Shown: positions 11,579 to 24,165, counted from the first letter of the stretch. The stretch is DNA of 64,000 bases from Iris pallida (GCA_029216955.1 JANAVB010010791.1:4112833-4176832); one strand, 5' to 3'. Numbers and translations are program-made. Notes: generated by a model from the letters alone, not told the origin.

Positions 11579-12990
11579 GTGGAGCCAAAGATTGTGTTTG
11601 ACAGGGGAGCAGCTGAGTCGAAAGATGGGTTCTATGGAGCTTTGCTGGCGGGGGAGGCATTGCCACATCCATTGATAGCTGATTTCATAGATGTTTTTCC
11701 CAAGGAGTTGCCTGGGATGCCGCCAGATAGAGACGTTGAGTTCTCTATAGACTTAGTGCCAGGCGCTGAGCCTATTTCACAGCACGTCTATAGGGTCAAC
11801 AACAGCGAGTTCGCAGAGCTGAAGAAACAAGTCGACGAGCTATAGGACAAGGGATTCATCAGATCCAGTTCATCACCTTGAGAAGCGCCAGTTCTGTTTG
11901 TATCGAAGAAGGATGTTACGATACGCATGTGTATCGATTACATGGCACTCAACAACCTCACTATCAAGAACAAGTGCCCGTTGCCGAGGATTGACGACTT
12001 GTTCGAACAGTTGAGCAGCGCGAAGGTATTTTCGAAGATAGACCTGAGGTCCGATTATCATCAGCTGAAGGTAAAGCGAAAAGACATTCCAAAGATGACT
12101 TTTCGGACTCGGTACGGCCAGTACGAGTTCACTGTCATACCATTTGGGTTGACCAACGCCCCAGCAGTGTTCATAAACTTGATGAACAAGGTATTCCATC
12201 AGTACCTTGACAAGTTCGTAGTGGTCTTCATAGATGACATCTTGGTCTACTCGAAGACGCCGGAGGAGCACGAGGAGCATCTGAGGATTGTGCTCGAGAC
12301 TCTGAGAAAGGAGTAGTTGTACGAAAAGCTTTCGAAGTACAAGTTCTTCTTGGACCAGGTCAAGTTCTTGGGCCATGTTGTGACGGAGCACAGGATCTCA
12401 GTAGACCAAAAAAAGATTGCAGCGGTAGAGTCTTGGTCTACACCCAGTTCATTTGCCGAGATTCAGAGCTTTCTGGGTTTGGATAGATACTATCGAAAGT
12501 TTGTCCAGGACTTCTCGTGGATTGTGGAGCCGTTGACTAGACTCACCAGGAAGGACGTAGAGTTCGTCTGGACTGAAGAGTGTCAGGCCACCTTCGATAA
12601 GCTGAAGAAGAGGTTGACATCAGCTCCGATCTTGACATTACCGTCTGGGACCGGTAGTTTCTCGATCTATAGCGACACTTCTGGCAAGGGTTTGGGTTGT
12701 ATTCTTCTGCAGTACGGGAAGGTGATTGCCTATGCATCTAGACAGTTACGTCCTCATGAGAAGAACTACCCGACTCACGATCTGGAGTTGGCCGCTGTTA
12801 TCTTTGCCTTGAAGTTGTGAAAACACTACGTATGGAGAGCGGGTTGCGATCTTCACTGATCACAAGAGCTTGAAGTACATGTTAACTCAGAAGGAGCTGA
12901 ACATGCGGCAGAGACGTTGGCTCTAGCTGATGAAGGATTTTGATATTGCCTTGCAGTACCATCCAGAAAAGGCCAACGTAGTTGCAGATG
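11579..12990 (+). pseudogene. Gypsy-1 reverse transcriptase and RNase H
   Basis: Ty3/gypsy RT in order: IADFIDVFPKELPGMPP, then [16 protein letters not shown], the palm region [11 protein letters not shown], and the catalytic box [10 protein letters not shown] (12227-12256). The connection and the RNase H start [18 protein letters not shown] follow. In-frame stops at about 11843, 11879, 12314 and 12818 break the frame. The domain copies RNA into cDNA and degrades the RNA strand. Sequence style ([21 protein letters not shown]) fits plant chromoviruses. Confidence 0.92.
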
Positions 12991-14128
12991 CCTTGAGCAG
13001 GTATCCAGTAGCTATGTATCTGACGGCAGATCGTAATCTTTTGGCTGACATGGACAGTTTGGGAATCGAGGTGATTATTCTGGGCATAGAGGTGTATATA
13101 TGGGGCTTACAGATTCAGTCTCAGTTGATGGACAGAGTCAGATTAGTACAGTATGATGATGTTGCCCTGAGAAGCATCAGGGAGCAGGTGCGGGTAGGGT
13201 TGCTCGACGATTTCTCTATTGCCAAAGATGGGTCGCTGTGGCACGGTACTAGACTGTGCGTTCCAAGTGGAGAGCTTCGGGAGGAGGTTCTTCAGGAGGC
13301 ACATCGCTCTCAGTACTCTTTGCATCCTGGGGCCAACAAGAGGTACAGAGATCTGAGGGAGCACGTTTGGTGGTACTGCATAAAGCGCGAGGTAGCTCAG
13401 TTTGTATCTCGCTGCTTGGTATGTCAGCAGGTGAAGGCCGAGAGACAGAGGCCTGGTGGGTTGCTACAGCCACTACCCATTCTTGAACTGAAGTGGGAGC
13501 ACATCACCATGGACTTTGTGTCCGTACTTCCACGATCTCCTGGAGGGAAAGACGTGATTTGGGTCATAGTTGATAGATTGACCAAGTCGGCCCACTTTTT
13601 GCCTTTCAAGGTGGGGTTGTCTACGGAGAGGCTGACAGAGCTGTACGTTCGTCAGATCGTATGATTGCATGGGGTTCCTGTGAGAAAATTTTAGACCGGG
13701 ATAGTCGTTTCACTTCTCACTTCCGGAGGAGTTTGCAGACTAGCTTGGGCACCTCGTTCAAGTTTAGTACCGCTTATTATCCCCAAACAGACGGGCTGCC
13801 AGAGAGGACTATCCAAACTTTGGAGGATATGGTTCGCACGTGTGTGCTTGATCTCGGAGGTTCTTGGGAGGACCATCTTCACCTGGTAGAGTTTGCTTAC
13901 AACAACAACTATCAGGCCAGTATAGAGATGTCACCATTCGAGGCTCTATACGGACGAAGATGACGTACTCCCTTGTCATGGGACGATGTCGACGAGAGAG
14001 TACTGCTTGGACCGGAGATGGTAGTGGATGCAGCTGAGAAGGTCAGGTTGATTAGAGATAGACTTCGAGTGACTGAGGATAGGAAGCGACATTAGGCCGA
14101 TAGCCACCGGAGACCGTTAGAGTTCGAG
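12930..14128 (+). pseudogene. Gypsy-1 RNase H end and integrase
   Basis: After the RNase H end (VVADALSR) comes the HHCC zinc finger (AHRSQYSLHPG...CLVCQQVKAERQRPGG, about 13300-13455) and the core with MDFVSVLPRSP, VDRLTKSAHF, DRDSRFTSHF and PERTIQTLED. These contain the D, D and E catalytic positions. A frameshift lies near 13664, and in-frame stops occur at 13963 and about 14095. The C-terminal part (RTPLSWDDVDER ... ADSHRRPLEFE) runs straight to the candidate intron at 14129. Confidence 0.9.
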
Positions 14129-14200
14129 GTTAGTTTCAGTTCCTGTTTGTGATGCTTGTAATTTTGTTTGTCCTGTGTGCTGAGCTTGTTTTATGTCTAG
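14129..14200 (+). other. Candidate 72-bp intron in Gypsy-1 pol
   Basis: Between the integrase tail ...RRPLEFE (ends GAG at 14126-14128) and the chromodomain lead-in AGALVFLKISP (starts 14201) lies a T-rich stretch beginning GTTAGT and ending GTCTAG. Related elements are expected to run continuously here (FEVGD.VFLK). Reading through meets TGA within eight codons, while removing the 72 bases rejoins both sides in the same frame (phase 0). The splice-like borders and base bias are seen; splicing is inferred. Confidence 0.55.
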
Positions 14201-14632
14201 GCTGGTGCTTTGGTGTTCCTGAAGATTTCTCCGACACGGGGCACGATTCGCTTTGGCGTAGGAGGGAAGCTTAGTCCGCGCTACGTCGGACCTTTCACTA
14301 TCATTGAGATGGTCGGTGCAGTAGCTTACCGACTAGACTTGCCACCTACGCTAGAGGGGGTACACAACGTGTTCCATGTGTCGCAGCTGAGACGGTACGT
14401 GGCAGACCCCAGCCATGTATTGGACCATTCAGCGATCGAGGTGGGGTCTACTCTTCACTATCCAGAGCAGCCAGTAGAGATTCTGGATCGTAGGAAGAAG
14501 GTGCTCCGGAACGAGGTTATACCCTTGGTTCGTGTTTCATGGAGGCATCACTCTCCAGGCGAGTCTACCTGGGAGAGAGAGAGGATGACATGCGGGAGCG
14601 TTTCCCTTATCTCTTCGAGCCCTGAGGTATAA
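14201..14632 (+). pseudogene. Gypsy-1 integrase C-terminus with chromodomain
   Basis: The segment reads FLKISPTRG, KLSPRYVGPFTI and VHNVFHVSQLRRYV, the usual C-terminal integrase block of plant chromoviruses. It is followed by a chromodomain-like stretch (PVEILDRRKKVLRNEVIPLVRVSWRHHSPGESTWERE). A frame slip near the end changes the expected DDMRERFP into another frame. Chromodomains of this type steer integration to particular chromatin. This domain places the element in the chromovirus group. The Tekay/Del assignment also uses the LTR length and the pre-LTR sequence. Confidence 0.85.
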
Positions 14633-14669
14633 TTTTTATGTTTTTGCATGTGATTTCGGTGTATGTTTG

Positions 14670-15649
14670 TTTTAATTTTGAGGACAAATTTTTTTTATGG
14701 TGGATAGATTTGTCACCCCCAGTTTTCATGAATAGGGGTATTTTGGTCATTTTCCACTTTAGAATTATTTTGGAATTATTTATTTATTTATGATATTATT
14801 TTGGGGTTATTTGAGTCGGGTTCGAATTTTAACTCAATCCGACTTGTATCGGGGATCCGGGATAGTTTTGACTCTAGAGGGACCCACTCATTAGTTTGAC
14901 ATGGCCCACATGACATTATTTTTAGTTAGTGGATTAGACTAATTATTCATGGGTAGGTTTAGTTGGATTAGAGACTTAAACCATGACTAAAATAGCCTCA
15001 ACCTTAAACACTTTCCTAATTTTAATTAAATAGTTAAGTAGGGGCTTTTTAGTCATTGCAAATAGGGGGACACCTATGCACTTGTGGCCGGCCACTCTAA
15101 GGGGGGATAGGAATGAACCTCTTGTCATTATCCACTCCATTTTCTCTCTCTTGTTCTTCTCCAAATTTTAAGAAGAGTCCCCATTGATTTCACCATCAAA
15201 TCAATCCATTTCTCTACCCAGTCTTCTTCATTTCTTCTCAACTCAAGCAAGGGAAGGAGCTAGCCAATTTTGGGAGGTTTCGGAACTCGGTCGTGTCCAT
15301 TTGTAGGTCTCTACGTGTCGGTGTCGTATCGGGAGGAGTTTTCCTAGATTCGATCAACCGGAAGGTATAATCTCTTCTCTATTTCATTCCTACATGCATA
15401 TAGGATTATTTTGAACCCATAGGAATGACCCCCATGGTTGTATCTCCATTTGGGTTCGTTTCGTGTCCCTTTAGAGACTTCTAGGTGTGTCCTTGTGTTG
15501 TGTCCTAGTGGGAACCCCCCTATTTTGGACACCTAGTGTTTGTGTCTTTGTGTGAATGATTTTATTAGTGTTTTAATCTCAAATTTTACGTTGTTAGAGA
15601 GTTGTTCTTAATGTATTATATGTTATCTTATAGTATCATGATCTATTTA

Positions 15650-15702
<53 letters not shown>

Positions 15703-15719
15703 TTTGTTATTTATATATA

Positions 15720-15759
<40 letters not shown>

Positions 15760-16153
15760 GTCCATATATATTGTGTGTCTAATATGTATTATGGGAGTGG
15801 GGAGATTCGAGATAGAGGATGGGATTAGAGATTAGTATAGAGAGTGATTATGAGAGTGATTATAGAGTGGTAGAGAGAGTGAGAGATTAGAGATATTGAG
15901 AGAGTGATAGAGGGAGTGAGGGAGTGAGGGAGAATGAGAGAATGTAGGAGTGCACTGGTACTTAACAGCAGCAGTAGGTGCATGTATCAGTCCCTACAGG
16001 GGACTGATTTCAGCAGCACTGTAGCAGCTATATGGCTGCTACTTAGCAGCAGTTTTGAGGGGGGGACAGCCCATATATTTCAGTAACAGTAGCACCTATA
16101 TAGCTGCTACTTAGTAGCAATGTAGGAGGGGGGAAATCAACCCACTGCAGGCC
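14670..16153 (+). repeat. Gypsy-1 polypurine region and truncated 3' LTR
   Basis: The pre-LTR stretch GAGGACAAATTTTTTTTA then ATGGTGGATAGAT is a degenerate form of the polypurine tract seen before Tekay LTRs. The LTR starts TGTCACCCCCAG at 14711 and follows the 5' LTR until GCAGGCCC at about 16153. Unrelated sequence then takes over, so about 2.5 kb of the 3' LTR is missing. The first 50 bases already show several substitutions against the 5' LTR. Confidence 0.85.
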
Positions 16154-17410
16154 CATCACGATTGGCAGCGAAACCCCCGAGTGTGTAGCTTCGAAGATGT
16201 CGTCGGACGGTACCAAGAAATATTGTGGGATGTCGTTGTCTTTGGCCCATCATGATTTATTCATTGCATAAGTCCATGTTGATCTTGCTTATTGCTTTTC
16301 TGAAGGTACATGTTAGACGAACAAAATAATATACATAGTAGCAAGTATGATAATTTAATACTCATTAGGACTATGCTAAGTTTAAGTATCAATACAATAT
16401 TGATAGCATAACATTATTGATATCATAATGTTAAAACTTAATCGAATATCCACAATAAAAATCATGGTTGGATCATTGGACTAATACTTTCTTCAATGAC
16501 AGTGTTGCAAATAATATAGCATCTCCTGTCATATGGCATGAGCAACCGTTATAAAGAAGCTATTTACTTCTAGCATGAGAGGGATAGTACACTATAACAC
16601 AAGTTGAAGATGTAACCTTTGGTACCCATGTCATAGTAGGTCCTTCATTGTTAGTTTAGGAACCCATTTGTAAATCTTCGTGTTTTCATGCTTCCTAACT
16701 TGATATTGAAAGAAAATGTGACCGTGCATCCTAATGACAAGTAGTGTGTGTCTTTGTACTAAGAATAAGAATGTGATCATTATGTACATAGTTTGTCCAT
16801 GTGTGATAGCTAGCATGAGAGTGTCTATAGTAGAAAGCATAATTTTGGGGAGACTTAGCCTTGTGTGCCTTTCTACCATATGGCCTTCTATGTGTGAGGT
16901 TGTGTTTAATGATGGATTCTATGTTATAATAATGTGTAGCACGAAAAGTTTTCTTTGTGCCTCCATTTCTAGTTTCTTATACGTATTTTACAAGAAGATT
17001 ATTGAATTTAATAGTGATTTCTTCCTCTTTTTGACATGCCACAGGTGTCTTAATTCTAGCAATGTCATAACCTTCGTTTAGAGTTTGATATTCAAAACTC
17101 TTTTTCTTGATATATATCCTGTAAAGCTTCCTATTACTTTAGTTTAAACGAGAACATCATCTGTGTCACAAGCTATAGCCTTACCCTTAATACTATTTAG
17201 CATGCTAAAAAGACTTTCTATTTCAAGCTTGTGGATTTCAACTTCCATTTTGAAGTGTCTATATTTCTTAATTAATTTCTTCTGATCTTAATAGAGTTCC
17301 AAAAAACTTTTTCAAGTCATCATAAGTGAGAGAATCAATTACCTCAATTGGTTTCTTTGCCATGAGGCAAACATTTATGGAGTGACGTGAATACTCATCT
17401 TTGAAGCCAC
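16154..17410 (-). pseudogene. Heavily decayed retroelement gag-like remnant
   Basis: No intact ORF. On the minus strand, short peptides resemble the gag tail of Sirevirus-type copia elements: CLMAKKPIEVIDSLTYDDL (about 17310-17370) resembles the common ...CLMA...SYDDL... block, and IYKWVPK / TWVPK repeats (about 16625-16670) resemble WVPK repeats after the zinc knuckle. Multiple stops and frame changes separate them. The call is tentative. The rest of the interval shows nothing recognisable. Confidence 0.35.
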
Positions 17411-18040
17411 TTATGTAAACCCCTAAAAATTTTAAATTTTATTTTTGGCTTAAATAATATTTTCTTGTATTTTTTTATTTTTAAAACAATATTTTTATTA
17501 TATAAAGCCATAGTCATGGTTGAGATTGGTTATGCATAATGACTAGGAAACATGGTATGGCTAGTGTAGTCGTATACCATGACTAGCTTGTTAATATTAT
17601 AGGAATGGCATAGCCATAACCATAACCATGTCATGTGTATTGAATTAAGTTAAGTTATGACATCCATCATAAATACTAGTATATATATTTAATATATATA
17701 AATTATTTTTATTATAAGGTTTCCTAAGTTATTTAAACCCTTACGTGCATATGTAGGTATGGGAGATTCGTACATATATATATTAAACATATGTTTGTTC
17801 TAGTATTTTTTAGAAACTTGCCCGTTTTTAATTATAGAATTTATTTTAAACATAGAAAATAAGATAAAAATGTAGATATTGGATACATATATAGATTTTC
17901 TATATATAAATAAATAAAAAATGTGTAAAAATATAGTATATGGGAATATTCTTTGATATTATTTTGAAAATATTTTTGTAGATTTATTTGTATTATACTA
18001 ATATTTAAAGTTATAAATGAAATGAATAAGAAAGAATAAG

Positions 18041-18045
<5 letters not shown>
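17411..18045 (+). repeat. LTR-start-like repeat, copy 1
   Basis: From ATGTAAACCCCTAAAAATTT onward, this AT-rich stretch aligns by eye with the reverse complement of about 52790-53051, which starts TGTACACCCCCATAATTTTT. Shared blocks include AATATTTTTATTATATA-like runs, ATGGCATGGCTAGTG-like motifs and GGAATGGCATAGC. A TGTA.ACCCC start is typical for plant gypsy LTRs, so this is probably an LTR fragment. Beyond about 17660 the sequence is AT-rich with no feature seen. Confidence 0.45.

Positions 18046-18094
<49 letters not shown>
18046..18094. repeat. (TA)n tract at the 3' end of the LINE
   Basis: An uninterrupted AT dinucleotide run directly abuts the 3' end of the LINE, read on the minus strand. 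It may serve as the simple-sequence tail of the element in place of poly(A), or be a target-site microsatellite. A second TA run flanks the other end (20174-20250). Confidence 0.9.
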
Positions 18095-18098
<4 letters not shown>

Positions 18099-20173
18099 AC
18101 ACCATTTTATTGAATAACCAGAGGCCAAAAGGAGTACAAGACAGCTCAAAACAACTAGTGAGAGCACTTGATACTAGCTTTACAAATTTGCCTTCGAATC
18201 TCCCTGATCACCATCTCAGTGGAGTAGCTATACCCTTCATATCGCCACTTATTCCTATTTTATATAAAACCCAAATTGTAGCCCCGACTGCAATTTGCTT
18301 TTGGTGAAGTTTCTTTCCCCGCCACCACCTGTTCAATCTCTGCTGTAACGAGGAAGCTCCCCTAACGTGAACCCTGTATTCCTTCTACAGCACAAGCCAA
18401 GCTTCCGAAGCTATCTCACCCGCATGAAAAATGTGATCAAGAGTTTCTTCTGAGATCTGCGCACAACAATGACACATAGAAGCCATACTAAACCCCAGCT
18501 TAACTATGTTGTCATCTGTTGGCACCTTGTTATGAAGGACACGCCATAATAAGATGGACCATTTGTAGAGAAGACATGTCCCCTAAATGTGAACAAAATT
18601 AGAGATTATAGGCCAGTGCTTTCGAGCCACATCCCAAGCCGACGCCACTGTAAACCTTTCCAAGGTTCTGCGCCACCCCCAACCTGAATCGTCCACCACT
18701 ATATGTTGATCGGCCAAATGTCGACCTTCAATCAGCCGCTTCCAAACATGAGTAGCATTAGCCGTTAATGTAACCTCACACGTAGGGCTATGAGAGCAGT
18801 ATTTGGCTTTGAAGAAAGCAACCCAAAGGCTGTCCTGAGTTGTGAACTTCCACCAGAGCTTAATTGTGAAAGCTTGCATCATATCTTCCAATCTCTTAAC
18901 ACCCAGCCCTCCTTCCTCTTTCGTGCGTGCAATATAGTCCCAACCCAGCCATTTTCTTTTATGAGCTCCTTGAAACGAGCCCCAGAAGAAGTCACTAAAA
19001 ATGGCTTCAATACGACGAAGAACTGTGACATGAGGGTTGCACGCAGCCAATGTATAAACAGGTATGGAAGAAAGAACAGATTTAAGTAGAACCAACTTGC
19101 CACCTTGTGAAAGAATTTTGTTATGCCAGCCTTCAACTTTTGCTCTAATTTTCTGAATCAATTCTTCATACATCCCTGCGTTACGGTGCCCAACCACCAT
19201 TGGACAACCAAGATAATTGAATGGAGGCGTCCAGATAGAGAAACCTGTCCTCATTGCCAATTCATTAACCCGATCAGCTGGGGCCTTCGCAGAGACATAC
19301 AGGGACGTCTTTGCCGCATTAAGCTTCTGCCCAGAGGCCTCCTCATACCGCCGCAGCATCTCCTGAATGATGGTGATCGACCAAAAATCTCCTGCCGAAA
19401 ATAACAAGACATCATCTGCATATGATAAATGAGTGACAGGGGAACAACCTCTAGGAGTGATGAATGGAGTAAACCCCTCAGTTGAAGGTAGCAATTTTAA
19501 GTTACGAGACAATGTCTCCGCCGCTAAGATGAATTGTGCGGGCGAGATTGGATCTCCTTGACGAACTCCTCTAAATGACTGAAAATACCCAGCTGCTTCG
19601 CCATTAATCAATGGTGAAAACCACACATTGTTTTGTAGTCGGAGCATCATGTCGACCAACTTGTTATGGAAGCCAAACTTGCGCAAAACTTTGAGCAGAA
19701 ATCTCCAATCTACAAGATCATAAGCCTTCATCATATCTAACTTAATGACAATGTTGCCACCCCAATGTTTTTTTGTTCATCTTAGCAACTACCTCCTGAG
19801 CAAGAACAATATTATCCACAATCTCCCTGCCTTGCACAAAACCACTTTGCTCCGGAGAGATTAACTTAGGCAGGAGAGGCGCTAGCCGCAGAGCTAGAGT
19901 CTTTGAAATGATTTTGTTCAAAACTGAACATAAACTGATCGGCCTATAATCTGAGAAATACTTGGGCTGCTTAACTTTGGGGATTAAAACGAGAGCGGTA
20001 TTGGTAATAGAACGGGGAAGAGAGAACCCGTCGAAAAACATGCCAACCGCCACTGCAATATCATCACCAATGATATCCCAGGTAGAAATGAAGAATTTAG
20101 CTGTAAAACCATCTGGCCCCGATGCGCTGTTCTTGTCCAATGACTTGATTGTATCCAGCAGCTCCTTCTTTGA
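18095..20173 (-). mobile_element. 5'-truncated LINE (non-LTR retrotransposon)
   Basis: Minus-strand ORF2 remains: RT from DKNSASGPDGF (20140) through NTALVLIPKVKQP, YRPISLCSVLNKIISK, SGFVQGREIVDN, then after a frameshift near 19740 MMKAYDLVDWRFL, GVRQGDPISPAQF and the catalytic YADDVLLFSAGD (about 19400-19435). The zf-RVT zinc-binding region follows (WSILLWRVLHNKVPTDDNI ... CHCCAQISEETLDHIF, about 18400-18560) after a stop at 18583. The endonuclease half is missing, which is the usual result of 5' truncation. Target duplications cannot be defined because both flanks are TA runs. Confidence 0.93.
18583..20170 (-). pseudogene. LINE reverse transcriptase (ORF2 fragment)
   Basis: Two open segments (20140-19742 and 19734-18583) cover RVT_1 of a plant L1-type LINE. 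RT motifs with YADD are intact, but a frameshift between the segments and the lack of an N-terminal endonuclease make it non-autonomous. The protein would nick target DNA and reverse-transcribe the LINE RNA in place. Downstream zinc-knuckle-like Cys/His residues lie in the continuation to about 18300. No host gene is indicated. Confidence 0.9.
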
Positions 20174-22190
20174 TTATATATATATATATATATATATAAA
20201 TATATATATAAATATATATATATATAAAAATATAATATATATATATAAGATTCATGGGTTACTATTCACGTGAATAGTAATCGTATGGATTGGAAACAAA
20301 AACCTGGTCCCCCTTCTCATATAAATTTGTATGTTAAAAAAAGGCAAAAAAACTAACCCTAATATTCGCAAATCTGGCCGCCGTCATTGCCAGCAGACCA
20401 GCCACAGCCGTGACAGCAGTGGCGCTGTAGCAAACCGTAGAGAAATAGCAGCAGTTGTAGTTAGAAGGACAGCTTGAACACCCAACTTTGTGACGACGAT
20501 TCTCCTACTTCGATCATCCGTTTCATGAACGAATTGTGCAGGTACAAAGATAACATAACAACCTTCATTTCCCATTAGGTAGATTTCTCTAATTCACGAT
20601 GTATGCGACGAAAATCGAGTTCCAAAATTGAAAAAAAAACTTGAAATTATGGACACGAAAACTATCCGAGAATGCTATTTTGGAAGCCGATTTGCGGACC
20701 GGATATCGAGAATTTTAAAAAGGGCTGTAGACAACATGAACGACTTCACAACGTATATTTATTTGTAATTTTTCTTCATTAGCTTTCGTATAAAATCAAT
20801 TCCAAAACTCGAGAAAAATTGTATGTAAAACTTAGAGATTCTCCGATACGGAGTCTGTCCCGATAAACCGGATGACCTGGTCGCGAACTGAACGCATTAA
20901 AAGGTGCGTACATACTTCGTGCACGTATGGACTTTGACGAAATTCGAATGAGTTGCGTGTGCTGTACGAATTCGACCAGTATCCCTAAAAAATAACCGTA
21001 TGTGCATTTTTGCAAACTTTTCGATTATTTTGGCCACACCCCTCAACTAGTGATGAAACTTGTGCCATTGGACTATGAATGAACATGGGACAAATATTTG
21101 AATGCTCACTAGGGTTAGCGGGGGATCTTCTAAAGAGACATTATAGAATAGCACCTTTTGATGAGAGATATGAGCAAGAGGCTTCAAAAAAACTAGTATG
21201 TTTTGAATTATATTCCTCTCGTAATCAAACAAACGTAGCATTTTTCTGGACTTGTGAGCCAAGTTTGGTCCGATTCTTAGATAGTTGACCGGATTGTCGC
21301 GGGCCCCATGATCCTATTCAAGGGCGTTTTTGTGATTGGCTCATTAGAATCTAAATTAGAACGTACTTTTGAGTTCGTATCATCAAACTGGACTTATAGA
21401 CATATATTTTGATGACTTTAGAGACCATAGGTTTTGACATGCTTTTTGCTGCAAAGCGATTCCAATGACGGACACCGTTTTGACCAGTAATTACCATTTT
21501 GCTCCTTTGTCTAAAATTGGACTTATGTGTAGACTATCCTAGCTGATTCGACCATTCTGGATACGTTGGTGATTTTTTTTCATCAGCTGACGACGTCTGT
21601 TAGATTTTCTCTCTATGTCATCATTAAATTGTAATTAATTTATGTTATGTTCATATTTCGGAATCCGTGCATCGAAACTGAGATCAGTCGATTCCAGTAA
21701 TCTCACATCGATAAAATTGACAAAGTGACCATATGGAGCGCCAAGATAATCTTTAACCTTGTGTTTGATCATTTTTTCGCGATTTGTGTGTCATAGGTTT
21801 TGTGGTACGAATTACGAGACACAAGCTTATTATTTTAAACCTAAATTTATAGTCCATATTATTAACGGATAAATAATAATTGTGGAGACTAGTGTGACCT
21901 AGTTCTAGATGGTATGTCAATAAGTAGCTAGGTATTACACGACTTAGAACGACCTAAGTCCCTAGGTAGAAATTGTTAAGTCCTATTTGTATTTTAGTGT
22001 GTAATATATATTTGTTTATGATTTGGGTTGATAAATATTTGTATGGACTATGATTCATTAGTTCATGGATAGTTCGGTTAGACTTTAGTATTGCACTCAG
22101 AGCATATTCGACATGTAGGACCGTTGAGCACCTCTAGAAGGGCGGAGGAGGGGCTGAATATTGTGTGTGCGTGTGCAGCAAAAATTATCA
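20174..22190. other. TA tract and LTR-like noncoding DNA
   Basis: 20174-20250 is a TA microsatellite. From 20251 to 22190 I see no credible gene. A short GC-richer patch with AACCCTAATATTCGCAAATC then CCGCCGTCATTGCC at about 20355-20400 resembles the leader region of plant LTRs. Text such as CGAAAATCGAGTTCCAAAAT and GGACACGAAAAC recurs in style in the solo LTR at 40700-40800. Near 22100, a motif ending CTCTAGAAGGG marks a change of sequence type. The family is unresolved. Confidence 0.4.
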
Positions 22191-23319
22191 CCAATTAAAA
22201 AAATTCAGAACTATATACTATGGCAGTTAAATGACAATAAATAAATTGTACTAAAGTAAGAGTCAAGAAGATCAAACCCAGTGACACTGTCGAAGCATGA
22301 AAAAAGCACATACATATCAAAAGAGCATGTGGCGTTCTCACTACACATGGCTTCACAAAAGCGCAGGTGCCCCAAAAGCGCAGATAGACAACTAAAGTCA
22401 CACAGACGAACAAAAGTGGTGCATAAACAGTTCTTTATCAAAATCCTGTCTACAAAAGATCTATTACAGATTCTTCATGATTACATATAAAGGACTAAAA
22501 CATCTAAGAAAAGTCTATAAGTGGGTTAATCTTCAACACACACGCAGCCCCCCAGACGCGCAGTACTGTCAGAGAAAGCCACTTCCTGAAATAGCTATTG
22601 GCCTGAGCAAAAACTCAGTCCACATCAAAGGGTGTGCCACCGCCATTGAGAAGGACAGAGCACAACCTGTGGCTCTTCGGATTGGCAATCAATCCAAACT
22701 CGGATGCTTGGATCTTGAAGATCTCCAAGATGTTGTTCAGGTTCGAACTCCTTACGCTAAACGCTCAAGTGCATCTCAAAACTCAGCAACAGTTCTTCTA
22801 CAAGGATACAACTTCTTTGAATGAAGGGATCCCCAACCAACAGTCAACTTGTGCAAGGCCAACGACCATTCGAAGCTAAGTCGGGATCGTGTATGACGGT
22901 GGGAATGTTAAGAGACAGAAGACACAACCCTTCAGAAAAACTTCTCTTTATATAGGGTGAGTGTGGTCCAACCCGCATGCCACGTGGTCGTCGGTCAAAG
23001 ACTCCCAAATTAATGGGATGAACCTAAGACTCGGCACAATGAATCTCATTTAATAGGTTCATTCGACTGAATCCTAGGCCACAGACTTCTTGAGTTCCAC
23101 AAATGACGGTGGTAATTAAAGAAGAGGATGACCGACTCGTCCATCAAAAGAGCAGACATTAATTGCTCTTATGACTACAACAAAAACTAGATCATTCGAC
23201 TCAAAAGCATAGCCAGTTCATTCCTTCCACTGTGCCCTCACTTCAACTCAGAAGCACAGCGCCCTCCATCCCATCCAAAAGTGCAGCCCGTTCAAAGGCT
23301 CCTTCATCTGACACTTTGT

Positions 23320-23665
23320 TGTCCTAAAGCACAAGTTTACTCGTCCCCCTCAAGCACGGTGACTCCCTTGCCCAAAGCACAAGTCCACTCGTCGCCCTAA
23401 AAGCGCAGTGACTCCATTTTCCAAAGCACTTGTCCACTCGTCGCTCTAAAAGCGCAGTGACTCCGTTGCCTAAAGTACTTGTCCACTCGTCGCCCTAAAA
23501 GCGCAGTAACTCCATTGCCTGAAGCACTTGTCCACTCGTTGCCCTAAAAGTGCAGTGACTCCGTTGCCTGAAGCACAAGTCCACTCGTCGCTCTAAAAGC
23601 CCCATAACTCTGTCGCCTGAAGCACAGTCTACTTATCGCCTAGAAGTGCAGTGACCTCAAAGCCT
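23320..23665. repeat. Minisatellite, about 49-bp unit, seven copies
   Basis: The unit contains AAAGCACTTGTCCACTCGTC then GCCCTAAAAGCGCAGTGACT then CCGTTGCCT. Six to seven imperfect copies follow one another head to tail, with decay at both ends. Units differ by a few substitutions (for example CACAAG for CACTTG). It lies within the probable Gypsy-2 LTR. Confidence 0.85.
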
Positions 23666-24165
23666 CGCCAGAAGCTCAGCTCGCATAGAAGTACAGTTTT
23701 ATGGGTGACATGGTTCCACATGACTAGACGAGTGTTTATGTCTTTTTCAGATTAGTTTGTTTAAAAACCACCGCTCTTAAGATAGGACAAGGTTTGATTC
23801 TATTGATAAGAGCAATATCCTATCGGTTTGTTTAAACTATAGATAAGGACATAATTTGTTCTTATAGACGAGGGTTATATCCAATCGGTTTGTTTAAACC
23901 AATGGCCCCCTAAGATAAGACAAAATCCAACTTCATGGATAGGAACATAATCTGCTCAGGTTCATCCGATCAATAATAAACACACACCACATGTCGTTTG
24001 TTCACTCATATTAATAATTCCCCCAAGATCTTGATAAAGGAGAATTCCAGCATCTGCCACGTGTCAGCTCAGCAGCAGCCCTTACCGTACAACTTCGAGA
24101 TTCTCTTATATCTCTACGTGCAACGTTCCTGCACAATCCTTATGCACATCGTATATGTGCTTCCC

